DNA of 37,622 bases from Mesorhizobium sp. B4-1-3 (GCF_006439355.1 NZ_VFTG01000040.1:1-37622); one strand, 5' to 3'. Shown: positions 15,673-24,882, counted from the first letter of the stretch. Notes: generated by a model not told the origin, from the letters alone. A program made the numbers and translations.

Positions 15673-16854
15673 TTACTCGGCTGCCGCAGGCAGCGGCGGC
15701 GTCGCGCGGCTGCGCCATTCCCAGGTTTGCGAAGCCACAGCCACAACCACCGCCACCAGCATGGCCAGGGCGCCGGCGAGCGGCAGGCTGCGATAGCCGT
15801 AGCCGGCACTGAGCATCGCCGCGCCCAGCGACGCGGCGAGCGCAATGCCGACGTTGAAGCCGGAGGGGATCAGCGAGGAAGCGAGGTTGGAGGCATCGGC
15901 CGTCCAGGCGAGGATGCGCGTCTGGATCGGCGCGCCGATGGCGAAGTTGAGACCGCCCCAGATGACGATTGCCGCGATCATCGGCACCGGGTAGGGGCTG
16001 ACAAGATGGACGACGCCGAGCGCCGCAGCCTGCAGGGCGAGCATGACGATCAGCGAGGGCATCAGCTTCCAGTCGGCGAGCTTGCCGCCGACCAGGACGC
16101 CGATCGTGGCGCCGACGCCGTTGAGCAAAAGCACCCACGGGATCAGGCTCTCGTCGAGGCCGGTCACTTCGAGCAGCATCGGGGTGATGTAGGTGAACAG
16201 CGTAAACTGGCCGATCATCAGCATCAGCATCAGGATCAGCGAGGTCCAGACCTGTTGGCGGCCAAGCACGCGAACTTCGCGTGCCAGCCCGGCGGGCCGG
16301 TTGGCGGCGCCTGCCGTGCGCGGCAGCAACGCCAGCATGGCGACGATCGCGACCAGGCCTAGCGCGCCCATCACCCAGAAGGTAGCCCGCCAGCCCCACA
16401 GGCTGCCGATCGCGGTGCCGGCGGGCACGCCGATGACGTTGGAAACCGTCAACCCCGAGAGAATGACCGCGACCGCCCGGCCGCGCTGGTCCTCGCGCAC
16501 CAAGCTGACAGCAACCACCATGGCGACGCCGAAATAGCAGCCATGCGCCACGGCGGTCGCAATACGCAGCAGAAGCATCGAGGTGAAATCGGGCGCCAGT
16601 GCGCAGGCCACCTGGCCAAGGGTAAAGGCGATCGTAAGGCTGATGAGCAGCGTCTTTCGCGAGACCTTGCTGGTGGTGAGCGCCAGCAGAGGGCCACCGA
16701 TGGCAATGCCACAGGCATAGCCGGAAACGAGATAGCCGGCGGTCGGCACCGAAACGCCGAGGCCCTGCGCCACCTCCGGCAGCACGCCGGCGATGACGAA
16801 TTCGGTGGTGCCGAAGGCGAAGGCGGCGAGGAAAAGGGCAATCAGCGGCAGCAT
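15673..16854 (-). CDS. MFS transporter, AraJ/YdhP-like DHA1 family
   Basis: A 393-residue twelve-helix exporter. TM1 reads FGTTEFVIAGVLPEVAQGLG, a signature of the AraJ/YdhP/NepI branch of the DHA1 family. TM5 has SGLTVSNVIGVPAGTAIG, matching the antiporter motif. Substrates in this branch include purine ribonucleosides, arabinose-like sugars and drugs, so none can be assigned. It is convergent with the MocR gene (gap 23 bases). The 162-base gap upstream contains only a partial repeat. Confidence 0.87.
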   Translation of the reverse strand: MLPLIALFLAAFAFGTTEFVIAGVLPEVAQGLGVSVPTAGYLVSGYACGIAIGGPLLALTTSKVSRKTLLISLTIAFTLGQVACALAPDFTSMLLLRIATAVAHGCYFGVAMVVAVSLVREDQRGRAVAVILSGLTVSNVIGVPAGTAIGSLWGWRATFWVMGALGLVAIVAMLALLPRTAGAANRPAGLAREVRVLGRQQVWTSLILMLMLMIGQFTLFTYITPMLLEVTGLDESLIPWVLLLNGVGATIGVLVGGKLADWKLMPSLIVMLALQAAALGVVHLVSPYPVPMIAAIVIWGGLNFAIGAPIQTRILAWTADASNLASSLIPSGFNVGIALAASLGAAMLSAGYGYRSLPLAGALAMLVAVVVAVASQTWEWRSRATPPLPAAAE

Positions 16855-16980
16855 GGTTCAAAACATATGCGACGAATGCATGGCCTCAAACCACGCTCGG
16901 GCGGGCGCGGCAATGCAGAAATTGGCGATGGCGCTTTAGCTTTTCTTGACTGGACCGATCGAAGCCGGCCTGTCGAGTTT

Positions 16981-17017
16981 CGTCCGAAAGCCGCTTCACA
17001 CTTTTCGGCATCATGCC
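16981..17017. repeat. partial palindromic intergenic repeat
   Basis: CCGAAAGCCGCTTCACAC followed by TTTTCGG and ATCATGC matches the inner stem and right arm of the CATGAT-type repeat. The left arm is not recognisable. Confidence 0.5.
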
Positions 17018-17226
17018 TAGGCGGCCGTTTTGCGCCCGTACGGGATCTTCAGCCAGGCGCGCTCATGCAGATAGTAAAGCAGCGACTTGGTGACGACTTC
17101 GGTCAGTCCAATGGTGGCTGCGAGCTTGATGCTGCCGGTGACGACGAGCGATATGATCATCGTGTCGATCGTGCCGGTGGCGCGCCACGAAAGCGCCTTG
17201 GCGAAGCTGCGCGAATGCGTGTCCAT
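17017..17226 (-). CDS. DUF2061 domain membrane protein
   Basis: A 69-residue protein: MDTHSRSFAKALSWRATGTI then DTMIISLVVTGSIKLAATIG and LLYYLHERAWLKIPYGR. The S-W-R-x-x-G-T-x-D-T and Y-Y-x-H-E-R-x-W patterns are those of DUF2061. Two hydrophobic stretches suggest a small membrane protein of unknown function. GGGAGGA lies upstream of ATG 17226. A much longer reading frame continues upstream but is a shadow of the neighbouring transporter. Confidence 0.85.
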   Translation of the reverse strand: MDTHSRSFAKALSWRATGTIDTMIISLVVTGSIKLAATIGLTEVVTKSLLYYLHERAWLKIPYGRKTAA

Positions 17227-17364
17227 TGACCGATCGTCCTCCCAACAGGTCCTCAGGCGATTCTTAGCCGACGGAAGCGAGGATGAGCAAAGACTTAATT
17301 TTTTCGGTAGGTCCCGATCGCGGCTGACCGTCTCAGAAAATCGGCCAACCGCCTTTGTTTTTGG

Positions 17365-17405
17365 GCAATTCCGGACGGAAAACCGCTTCGCACTTTTCCT
17401 GGAAT
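17365..17405. repeat. palindromic intergenic repeat, GCAATTCC arm type
   Basis: GCAATTCC, then GGAAAACCGCTTCGCAC, TTTTCC and GGAAT. The right arm is incomplete. It is preceded by CCTTTGTTTTT, as in the copy at 26126. It fills much of the gap between the DUF2061 gene and the end of the phosphate transporter gene. Confidence 0.75.
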
Positions 17406-17408
17406 GAC

Positions 17409-19073
17409 TTAGCTCGCCTTCAACCGCGAGGCGCCGAGCAGGCCGCGCTCCTCGAGCACTGGATAGGCGATCGAGGCAAGCAGCGAGTTGATCTGCTTCA
17501 GGTCGCGGATGGTGTCGAGGTGGATCGAGCTCGTCTCGACGCTCTTGGCGGTGCCTTCGCGCAGGCGCAGGAAATGGCTGGCGCTGGTTTCCTTCTCGCG
17601 CTCGCGCAGCAGGTCCTTCTCCAAAACCAATTGCCTTGCGGTTTCCGGATCGCGCGAGACCAGCACGTTGAAGGCAAGCCGCGCGTTGGCCAGCACCGAG
17701 GAGTGGAAGGCGCAAAGCTCCTGCCAGCCTTCCGGCGTGAATTCCAGGCCGCGCTCCAGCTTCTTCCTGACATGCACCAGCATGTTGCGAACGATGATGT
17801 CGCCGACCTGCTCCAGCTTGACGCAGGCGCCGATCAGTTCCTGGCACCGCAACGCCTCGTCCTCGGTGAGCGGATTCCTGGTGACCTTGGCGAGGTAAAG
17901 CTTGATCGCGGCATGCTTCCTGTCGACGCGGTCGTCGAGCGCGGCAAGCGCCTTGATCTTGGCGGGATCGGCATCCTCGTAGAGCTCGATGATGCGCTTC
18001 AGCATGATCTCGACCGTCTCGCAGACCCGCACCACCTCGCGCGTGGCGTTGGCCAGCGCCTGGCTCGGCGTGTCGAGGGCGCTCTCGTTCAGCGCCGACA
18101 GTTCGACAACCTCGAGCGTGGCGGCGGGTTGAGGCTTGCTGCCCAGCGCCACGATCTTTTCGGAAGCGCGGTAGACGAGGCCGGCCAGCGGCAGGCCGGC
18201 CAGCAGGATCAGCACGTTGAACAGGATGTGGGCGTTGACAATCTGATCGGGCGCGCTTCTGCCGAGGAAGGCGACATCCGGCTTGAAGGTCATGATCAGG
18301 ACCAGCATGATCAGCGAGCCGAGGCCGCGCATCAAAAGGTTGCCTATCGGCACGATGCGCACCTCGGGCGGCGCCGACCGCGTCAGCATCGGCGCAATGA
18401 GCGACGAGCCAAGGTTGACGCCGAGCACCAGGACGACGCCCAGTTCCGGCGTGATCAGCCCGCGGCCCGCCAGCGTCGCCATCAAGAGCACCGCGGCGAT
18501 GCTCGATTGGAACAGCCAGGTGACCAGCGCGGCCAACAGGTAAGTGGTGATGGAGTCGCCCGAGAAATAATTGATGATCAGCGGCATCAACTGGCTGTTG
18601 CGCAGCGGCTCCGACGCCTGGCCTATCATCTCCAGCGACAGAATCAGCAGGCCGACGCCGATCAGAATGCGGCCCATCTGCCGCCAGTCGCGCCGCTCGG
18701 TGGCCATGAACATGACCGTGCCGGCGATCAGGCAGAGCGGCACCAGAAGCGTGAGGTCGAAGGTGAGCAGCTTGGCCACCAGGGCCGAGCCGATCTCGGC
18801 GCCGCGCACTGCCAATTGCCCGGCAGCGCCCGAAACGATGCCGGCGCCGGCGAAGGAGCCGACCAGCAGCGTCACCGCGGTCGAGCTCTGCAGCGCGACC
18901 GCAAGGCCACAGCCGGCCAGTACCGCCATGATCGGATTGCGCATGGTGGCGCGCAGCCTGTGGCGAAGCACGTCGCCATAGGCGCGCTCGACCCCCGTCT
19001 TCACCATGCGGGTGGCGAACAGCATCAGCGCCACCGCGCCGGCAAGGTGCAGGAGGACGACGGAGCCGCTCAC
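17409..19073 (-). CDS. Na/Pi cotransporter family protein with PhoU-like tail
   Basis: A 554-residue protein of the NptA/YjbB family. The membrane part (about residues 1-310) holds the two inverted repeats marked by QSST (62-65) and QSSI (189-192), which form the sodium and phosphate site in NaPi-II carriers. The C-terminal part (about 340-550) is helical and PhoU-like. These proteins move phosphate across the inner membrane with sodium, sometimes outward. No Pho box was recognised upstream. The start MSGSVVLLHLAGAVALMLF opens directly into the first helix. Confidence 0.9.
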   Translation of the reverse strand: MSGSVVLLHLAGAVALMLFATRMVKTGVERAYGDVLRHRLRATMRNPIMAVLAGCGLAVALQSSTAVTLLVGSFAGAGIVSGAAGQLAVRGAEIGSALVAKLLTFDLTLLVPLCLIAGTVMFMATERRDWRQMGRILIGVGLLILSLEMIGQASEPLRNSQLMPLIINYFSGDSITTYLLAALVTWLFQSSIAAVLLMATLAGRGLITPELGVVLVLGVNLGSSLIAPMLTRSAPPEVRIVPIGNLLMRGLGSLIMLVLIMTFKPDVAFLGRSAPDQIVNAHILFNVLILLAGLPLAGLVYRASEKIVALGSKPQPAATLEVVELSALNESALDTPSQALANATREVVRVCETVEIMLKRIIELYEDADPAKIKALAALDDRVDRKHAAIKLYLAKVTRNPLTEDEALRCQELIGACVKLEQVGDIIVRNMLVHVRKKLERGLEFTPEGWQELCAFHSSVLANARLAFNVLVSRDPETARQLVLEKDLLREREKETSASHFLRLREGTAKSVETSSIHLDTIRDLKQINSLLASIAYPVLEERGLLGASRLKAS

Positions 19074-19434
19074 AGCCGACCTCGCGAGGTGGCTCCAGCG
19101 ATGTGGAGAGGGGTGCGATTCTTAGCCATTCCAACGCGTCGAGATATACCAATTAAGATTAGCCGAGTAATAGATTTTTCTGATGCGATGATCGTCTCGG
19201 CTCGACGGCGCATGTCGGAAATGAATGGAGGAAGCATTGGTTGCATGCGCCTGGCGGGTGCGCTTCGCCTCATAGTGGCCGATGCCGGGCGGGTGACCGA
19301 GGACGATCCGAGGCGTTGTTGAAGCAGCTTGCGCAAGCATCGGAAACCATTACAGAATTGTAATTCTAACGTTCAGTTTCGGTTCATTCATTGGCGGTTA
19401 CTCATGCGTCCATCGACAACAAGGAGTACCGACC
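19074..19434. other. 361-base intergenic region
   Basis: This stretch lies between the divergent phosphate transporter and RcnB-like genes. It is more AT-rich in places (19150-19190, 19340-19400). The only structure I see is AGAATT-GT-AATTCT at 19354-19367, which could be a regulatory dyad of the RcnB-like gene. An 88-codon minus-strand open frame here (19070-19336) has no supporting features. Confidence 0.4.
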
Positions 19435-19797
19435 ATGAAGCGTCTCATACTTTGCGCCGTCACCGCCTCGATGCTGGCCGCCTCGGCCCTCTCCGGCCAG
19501 GCCGCGCCGTTTGCCCAGCCGAACACGCCGCAGTCGAATTACACCCAGGTCGACTGGCAGAAGCCCGGCAGGCATGTCGACAAGCGGGTCGTGAAGAAGA
19601 AGGTGGTCGTGAAGCGCAGCCATTGGCGCAACGGTCAGCGCTACTCCGACTGGAGGCGCCACCAGCCGATCCGCGACTGGAACCGCTACGGCCTGCGCCG
19701 CCCCGGCCCCGGCCAGGAGTGGATCCGCGTCGGCAACGACTATGTGCTGGTCAGCATCCTTTCCGGCATCATCTTCGGCGCGATCGCCGCGCACTAA
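19435..19797 (+). CDS. RcnB-family secreted protein
   Basis: A 120-residue protein with an N-terminal signal peptide (MKRLILCAVTASMLAASALS, cleavage probably after GQA). A basic middle part follows, then the RcnB domain: GLRRPGPGQEWIRVGNDYVLVSILSGII. RcnB proteins are periplasmic; E. coli RcnB affects nickel and cobalt homeostasis, but most members are untested and no metal genes adjoin this one. AAGGAG precedes the ATG. A strong hairpin follows the stop. Confidence 0.8.
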   Translation: MKRLILCAVTASMLAASALSGQAAPFAQPNTPQSNYTQVDWQKPGRHVDKRVVKKKVVVKRSHWRNGQRYSDWRRHQPIRDWNRYGLRRPGPGQEWIRVGNDYVLVSILSGIIFGAIAAH

Positions 19798-19819
19798 TCC
19801 ACGACAATCCGCAAATTCG

Positions 19820-19842
19820 GAAGGCGGCCACCGGCCGCCTTC
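19820..19842 (+). terminator. terminator hairpin after the RcnB-like gene
   Basis: GAAGGCGGCC (19820-19829) pairs perfectly with GGCCGCCTTC (19833-19842) around ACC. A pyrimidine-rich run follows. It separates this gene from dnaG. Confidence 0.65.
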
Positions 19843-19932
19843 TCTTCCTCTGTGAAAAGCGGGTACGATCGGTCAGCCAGAGTCGCCGCGACCGGGCGAC
19901 TTGATTATATGGAGGCAAACGAGCTTCACCCG

Positions 19933-21876
19933 ATGCGCTTTCCGCCCGCCTTCCTCGACGAGATACGCGACCGCGTGCCGATTTCTCAGGTCATCGGCCA
20001 GCGCGTCGCATGGGACAGGAAGAAGACCAACACGTCGCGCGGCGATTATTGGGCCTGCTGCCCGTTCCATGGCGAGAAGAGCCCATCCTTTCATTGCGAG
20101 GACAAGAAGGGCCGATACCACTGCTTCGGCTGTTCGGTTTCGGGCGATCACTTCAAGTTCCTCACCGAGCTCGACGGCATGAGTTTTCCCGAGGCGGTCG
20201 AGAAGATCGCCGAGATGGCCGGCGTGCCGATGCCAGTGCGCGATGAACGGGAAGAACGGCGCGAGAAGGAACGCGCCAGCCTGACCGACGTGATGGAGAT
20301 GGCGACCGCCTTTTTCCAAGAGCGGCTGCAGAGCGCCGACGGTGCCAAAGCCCGCGCCTATCTGCGCGACCGCGGGCTGACGCCGGCGACACAGCAATCC
20401 TTCCGGCTGGGCTATGCGCCCGACAGCCGCAACGCGCTCAAGGAACATCTTGCCGCCAAGGGCGTGCCGAAGGCCGATATCGAGGCCTGCGGGCTGGTGC
20501 GGCATGGCGACGACATTCCGGTCTCCTATGACTGGTTCCGCGACCGCATCATGTTCCCGATCCCGGATTCGCGCGGCAAGATCATCGCCTTCGGCGGACG
20601 GGCGCTGGCGCCCGACGCCTTGGCCAAATACATGAACTCGCCGGAGACCGAGCTCTTCCACAAGGGCAACGTGCTCTACAATTTCGCCCGCGCCCGCAAA
20701 GCCCTGGCAAAAGGCGGCACGGTGATCGCAGTTGAAGGCTATATGGACGTGATCGCGCTGGCGCAGGCCGGCTTCGAAAACGCCGTGGCGCCGCTCGGCA
20801 CCGCGCTCACCGAAAACCAACTCGAACTGTTGTGGCGCATGGCGCCGGAGCCGGTGCTGTGCTTCGACGGCGACAAAGCCGGTTTGAAAGCGGCATGGCG
20901 CGCGGCCGACCTTGCGCTGCCAGCGGTCCAACCCGGGCGCTCGGCACGCTTCGCGATATTGCCGGAAGGCAAGGATCCCGACGATCTGGTCAAAGCCGAG
21001 GGGCCGGAGGCATTCCGCGCCGTGCTTGCCGACGCGCGACCGCTGGTCGATCTGTTGTGGATGCGCGAGACGGCGGGCGGCGTCTTCGACACGCCGGAGC
21101 GGCGGGCGGAGCTCGGGAAGACGCTGCGCGAGCTGACCAGCCGCATTCGTGACGAAAGCACGCGCTATCACTACCAGCAGGAAATGCGCGAGCGCGAACA
21201 GAGCTTCTTCGGTTCGAAGCGCGGCCTGCGGCAGGGTCGCCAGGATGGCGGCCGGCCGGGCGAGCGCGGTCAAGGCAAACCGGCACCCGGTGGACAGTTC
21301 GCCAAGGGCGGAAGTGGCCGCATCGCCATCACCGAAAGCCTTGGCCAGTCGGCGCTGGTCAAGCGCGGCGGCGAGGGGATGTCGGTGCGCGAGGCGACGA
21401 TCATCGTGGCCCTGGTCAACCATCCGGCGCTGATCGACGAGAATTTCGCCCATGTCGAATTCCTCGACCTCGTCAATTCGGATTTGCGCAAGCTGCACGC
21501 GGCCATTCTCGACGCCATGGCGCATGATGCGGCCGACGAGCGCGGCGCGGTCATCGCCACCATCGAGCGCGCCGGCTGCGGCGGCATCTGGGAGCGGGCG
21601 GTGGAGCTGATCAAGCGGGCGCGGCAATGGCCGGCGCTCGAAACCGCGGCGCTCGATGATGCCCGCGACGCCTTCAACCAGGCGATGCACTTGCAGCGCA
21701 GCGCCCGCACATTACATAGAGAGCTGAAACAGGCGCAGGCGGCGCTCGATGCAGACCCTTCGGACGAAAACTTCCGACATCTCGTCGAGATTCAAGCGCA
21801 ATTCAACGATGTGCAGGCAACCGAAGCGCTGATCGAAGGATTCGGCGTTTCGTCGGGCAGGGTTGGCCGCGTTTAG
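19933..21876 (+). CDS. dnaG: DNA primase
   Basis: A 647-residue primase that makes RNA primers at the replication fork. The N-terminal zinc finger is C43-x2-H46 ... C64-x2-C67 (CPFHGEKSPSFHCE, YHCFGC). The catalytic TOPRIM core shows VEGYMDVIAL and CFDGDKAG, both acidic metal-binding motifs. The last third is the helical DnaB-binding domain. I chose ATG 19933 (MRFPPAFLDEIRDRVPIS), where rhizobial primases usually begin. In-frame ATG 19909 would add eight residues, and GGAGG lies between the two, too close to one and too far from the other. rpoD follows 424 bases downstream, the usual dnaG-rpoD order. Confidence 0.96.
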   Translation: MRFPPAFLDEIRDRVPISQVIGQRVAWDRKKTNTSRGDYWACCPFHGEKSPSFHCEDKKGRYHCFGCSVSGDHFKFLTELDGMSFPEAVEKIAEMAGVPMPVRDEREERREKERASLTDVMEMATAFFQERLQSADGAKARAYLRDRGLTPATQQSFRLGYAPDSRNALKEHLAAKGVPKADIEACGLVRHGDDIPVSYDWFRDRIMFPIPDSRGKIIAFGGRALAPDALAKYMNSPETELFHKGNVLYNFARARKALAKGGTVIAVEGYMDVIALAQAGFENAVAPLGTALTENQLELLWRMAPEPVLCFDGDKAGLKAAWRAADLALPAVQPGRSARFAILPEGKDPDDLVKAEGPEAFRAVLADARPLVDLLWMRETAGGVFDTPERRAELGKTLRELTSRIRDESTRYHYQQEMREREQSFFGSKRGLRQGRQDGGRPGERGQGKPAPGGQFAKGGSGRIAITESLGQSALVKRGGEGMSVREATIIVALVNHPALIDENFAHVEFLDLVNSDLRKLHAAILDAMAHDAADERGAVIATIERAGCGGIWERAVELIKRARQWPALETAALDDARDAFNQAMHLQRSARTLHRELKQAQAALDADPSDENFRHLVEIQAQFNDVQATEALIEGFGVSSGRVGRV

Positions 21877-22300
21877 GGCCCAACGCCACCCATTGAAGTG
21901 AAGTGGAAATGCGCAGCGCGTCGAATCGACGCCTCTAAGTCGGGTAATTGATTCGCTTTTTTCATGCGAATCATGCCAGAGGCGCTTGACCTTCTGGCAG
22001 ATTGGCGGAATCAGGACGATTCGAAACGTTAACCGTGCCCCGGCGTCGGCGGGAAATTGAGCGATGTGAGGTACTGGTGATGGCTGGACAGGCAAAGTGC
22101 CTGCCCCAGATATCAGGGTTAATCTGGACTTAATGCATGTCGCCCAAAAGTGGAGACCCGGTTTTGGGCAACGACATGCACCAAAAAAAGATGATGCGGT
22201 TGGTGGGCCGGTAAGAAGCGTTCTGGTGCGAGCGCGTCCGGCATGACCGGTCCGGCAGTTTACGCGGCTTCAATATACGGCCGCTTGGAGACGACAAAGA
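21877..22300. other. 424-base dnaG-rpoD intergenic region with hairpins
   Basis: No gene was found here. GCGTCGA-A-TCGACGC at 21918-21932 is a perfect palindrome 42 bases after the dnaG stop. TGATTCGC (21949-21956) and GCGAATCA (21966-21973) form a hairpin whose loop starts with six T. A repeat occupies 22134-22180. The rpoD promoter must lie within this region or upstream, but I could not assign -35/-10 boxes with confidence. Confidence 0.5.
22134..22180. repeat. palindromic repeat, TGCATGTCG arm type
   Basis: Perfect 9-bp arms TGCATGTCG and CGACATGCA enclose CCCAAAA and TTTTGGG. Read on the minus strand, the core is CCCAAAACCGGG..CCACTTTTGGG, matching the core of the other repeats in the window. 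It lies 120 bases upstream of rpoD. Confidence 0.75.
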
Positions 22301-24331
22301 ATGGCGACAAAGGAAAAGGAAGAGGTCGAGACCGAACGTGAAGGCGCCACCGATGGCCCTCTGCTCGACCTTTCCGACGATGCTGTCAAGAAGATGATCA
22401 AGGCCGCGAAGAAACGCGGCTATGTCACGCTCGACGAACTCAATGCGGTGCTGCCCTCGGAAGAGACCGATCCGGACCGCATCGAAGACATCAATGCGAT
22501 GCTCAACGACATGGGCATCAACGTCGTCGAGGACGACGAGCAGGGTGAAGAGAGCGAAGGCGAAGCGGCGACCGACAGCGAGGAAGACGCCAACGAGCTT
22601 GCCGAGCAGACCGGCACCGCCGTCGCCGCCACGACCACCAAGAAAGAGCCGACCGACCGCACCGACGACCCGGTGCGCATGTATCTGCGCGAGATGGGCT
22701 CGGTCGAGCTTCTGTCGCGCGAGGGCGAAATCGCCATCGCCAAGCGCATCGAGGCCGGCCGCGAGACCATGATTGCCGGTCTCTGCGAAAGCCCGCTGAC
22801 CTTCCAGGCCATCATCATCTGGCGCGACGAGCTCAACGAATCGAAGATCCTGCTGCGCGAGATCATTGACCTCGAGGCGACCTATGCCGGCCCCGAGGCC
22901 AAGCAGGCGCCAGTGGTCGAACGCGTCGAGGAAGCGCCGTCCAAGCCCGAAGAGAAGCCGCGCGGCCGCGCGGCGGCACGCGAGGAAGAAGACGACATCA
23001 CCAATGTCGGCGGTGACACGCGCGGGCTGGAAGAAGAGGAAGACGACGAGGACGAGGCAAGCCTGTCGCTCGCCGCGATGGAAGCGGAACTGCGTCCGCA
23101 GGTGATGGAGACGCTCGACGTCATCGCTGACACCTACAAGAAGCTCCGCAAGCTGCAGGACCAGCAGGTCGAGAACCGCCTGGCCGCGGCCGGCACGCTC
23201 TCGCCCAGCCAGGACCGCCGCCTGAAGGAGCTGAAGGACCAGCTGATCAAGGCGGTGAAGTCGCTGTCGCTCAACGCAGCGCGCATCGAGGCGCTGGTCG
23301 AGCAGCTCTACGACATCAACAAGCGCCTGGTGCAGAACGAGGGCAAGCTTCTGCGGCTGGCCGAAAGCTATGGCGTGCGCCGCGAGGAATTCCTCAAGGA
23401 GTATCAGGGCTCCGAGCTCGATCCGAACTGGACCCGCTCGATCGCGAATCTCACCTCGCGCGGCTGGAAGGAATTCACCAAGAACGAGAAGGACACGATC
23501 AAGGAGCTGCGCGCCGAGATCCAGAACCTCGCCACCGAAACGGCGATCTCGATCCTGGAGTTCCGCAAGATCGTCAACCAGGTGCAGAAGGGCGAGCGCG
23601 AGGCCGCAATCGCCAAGAAGGAGATGGTCGAGGCGAACCTGCGTCTCGTCATCTCCATCGCCAAGAAATACACCAATCGCGGCCTGCAGTTCCTGGATCT
23701 CATCCAGGAAGGCAATATCGGCCTGATGAAAGCGGTCGACAAATTCGAATACCGCCGCGGCTACAAGTTCTCGACCTATGCGACCTGGTGGATCCGGCAG
23801 GCCATCACCCGCTCGATCGCCGACCAGGCGCGCACCATCCGCATTCCGGTGCACATGATCGAGACGATCAACAAGATCGTACGCACCTCGCGCCAGATGC
23901 TGCACGAGATCGGCCGTGAGCCGACGCCGGAGGAACTGGCCGAGAAACTCGCCATGCCGCTGGAAAAGGTGCGCAAGGTCTTGAAGATCGCCAAGGAGCC
24001 GATCTCGCTCGAAACGCCTGTCGGCGACGAGGAGGATTCGCATCTCGGCGACTTCATCGAGGACAAGATGGCGATCCTGCCGATCGACGCGGCGATCCAG
24101 GCCAATCTGCGCGAGACGACGACGCGCGTGCTGGCTTCGCTCACGCCGCGCGAGGAACGCGTTCTCAGAATGCGTTTCGGCATTGGCATGAACACCGACC
24201 ACACGCTGGAAGAGGTCGGCCAGCAGTTCTCGGTGACGCGCGAACGCATCCGCCAGATCGAAGCCAAGGCGCTGCGCAAGCTCAAGCATCCGAGCCGGTC
24301 GCGCAAGCTGAGAAGCTTCCTCGACAGCTGA
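22301..24331 (+). CDS. rpoD: RNA polymerase primary sigma factor RpoD (sigma-70)
   Basis: A 676-residue housekeeping sigma factor. Region 1.1 lies in the first 80 residues. An acidic stretch follows, then region 1.2 (DPVRMYLREMGSVELLSREGE) and a large non-conserved insert rich in Glu and Asp (about 190-270). Regions 2.1-2.4 include NLRLVISIAKKYTNRGLQF, LDLIQEGNIGLMKAVDKFEY and STYATWWIRQAITR. Region 4.2 ends in TLEEVGQQFSVTRERIRQIE. GGAG lies before ATG 22301. It follows dnaG and ends at a clear intrinsic terminator. The gene is intact. Confidence 0.98.
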   Translation: MATKEKEEVETEREGATDGPLLDLSDDAVKKMIKAAKKRGYVTLDELNAVLPSEETDPDRIEDINAMLNDMGINVVEDDEQGEESEGEAATDSEEDANELAEQTGTAVAATTTKKEPTDRTDDPVRMYLREMGSVELLSREGEIAIAKRIEAGRETMIAGLCESPLTFQAIIIWRDELNESKILLREIIDLEATYAGPEAKQAPVVERVEEAPSKPEEKPRGRAAAREEEDDITNVGGDTRGLEEEEDDEDEASLSLAAMEAELRPQVMETLDVIADTYKKLRKLQDQQVENRLAAAGTLSPSQDRRLKELKDQLIKAVKSLSLNAARIEALVEQLYDINKRLVQNEGKLLRLAESYGVRREEFLKEYQGSELDPNWTRSIANLTSRGWKEFTKNEKDTIKELRAEIQNLATETAISILEFRKIVNQVQKGEREAAIAKKEMVEANLRLVISIAKKYTNRGLQFLDLIQEGNIGLMKAVDKFEYRRGYKFSTYATWWIRQAITRSIADQARTIRIPVHMIETINKIVRTSRQMLHEIGREPTPEELAEKLAMPLEKVRKVLKIAKEPISLETPVGDEEDSHLGDFIEDKMAILPIDAAIQANLRETTTRVLASLTPREERVLRMRFGIGMNTDHTLEEVGQQFSVTRERIRQIEAKALRKLKHPSRSRKLRSFLDS

Positions 24332-24356
24332 GCGGAACGCAATCATACGAAGATCG

Positions 24357-24380
24357 AAAGGGCGCCTCGGCGCCCTTTTT
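24357..24380 (+). terminator. intrinsic terminator of rpoD
   Basis: AAAGGGCGCC (24357-24366) pairs with GGCGCCCTTT (24369-24378), and the T run continues to 24380. It begins 26 bases after the rpoD stop codon. Confidence 0.9.
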
Positions 24381-24532
24381 CGTTCCCGGTTACTCTCATG
24401 CCGTCTTGCCGGGTTTGCCTGACAGGACGATAATTCCACGGTCGGATGCATTTGTGGGCGACAAGCCGGATGCCCGGCCCGGCACCGGTCGTAACGGCGC
24501 CGCGCTCCGTGGCTCCCGGTGGGAGGTGTGCC

Positions 24533-24826
24533 ATGACAACCTACATCGTGCTTATCAACTGGACCGAGCTGGGCGCCAGGAATGTGCGGGACTCGCCGAA
24601 GCGACTCGATGCCGCCAAGAAGCTGCTGGGAGAGATGGGCGGCTCGTTCAAGTCATTCTATCTGACCATGGGCGAATGCGACATGGTCGCCATCGTCGAA
24701 GCCCCGGACGATGCGGTGCTCGCCCGCTTCGCGCTGATGTTATCGTCGGGCGGCCACGTCAAGACACGGACGATGAAGGCGTTCCCGGAATTCGCCTATC
24801 GCGAGATCATCAGCTCGCTCGGGTGA
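24533..24826 (+). CDS. GYD domain protein
   Basis: A 97-residue protein matching the GYD family: MTTYIVLINWTELGARNVRDSPKRL, then MGGSFKSFYLTMGECDMVAIVEAPDDA and VKTRTMKAFPEFAYREI. GYD proteins form a ferredoxin-like fold of unknown function. GGGAGGT lies five bases before ATG 24533. A longer in-frame upstream extension lacks similarity and was rejected. The DCC-family gene follows after 56 bases and may share its transcript. Confidence 0.85.
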   Translation: MTTYIVLINWTELGARNVRDSPKRLDAAKKLLGEMGGSFKSFYLTMGECDMVAIVEAPDDAVLARFALMLSSGGHVKTRTMKAFPEFAYREIISSLG

Positions 24827-24882
24827 GACGCAAGCCGAAGCGTCACATTGCAGCGTCGTGTCCAGTCGCCGATAGTCGTTCT

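Noticed and set aside
17227..19152. Long in-frame extension upstream of the DUF2061 gene (711 codons in all)
   Set aside because: Only the last 69 codons match DUF2061 and have their own start and ribosome site. The rest is a shadow of the phosphate transporter in another frame.
19070..19336. 88-codon minus-strand open frame upstream of the phosphate transporter
   Set aside because: It is Arg/Ser-rich, has no ribosome site and no recognisable family. It could be the transporter leader region but not a supported gene.
22130..24451. 773-codon minus-strand open frame covering all of rpoD
   Set aside because: It is exactly antisense to a highly conserved sigma factor. The product is biased to Leu, Arg, Asp and His with no domain.
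24406..24882. N-terminal extension of the DCC frame across the GYD gene
   Set aside because: It overlaps the GYD gene in another frame and has low-complexity sequence; similarity to the DCC family begins only after 24883.
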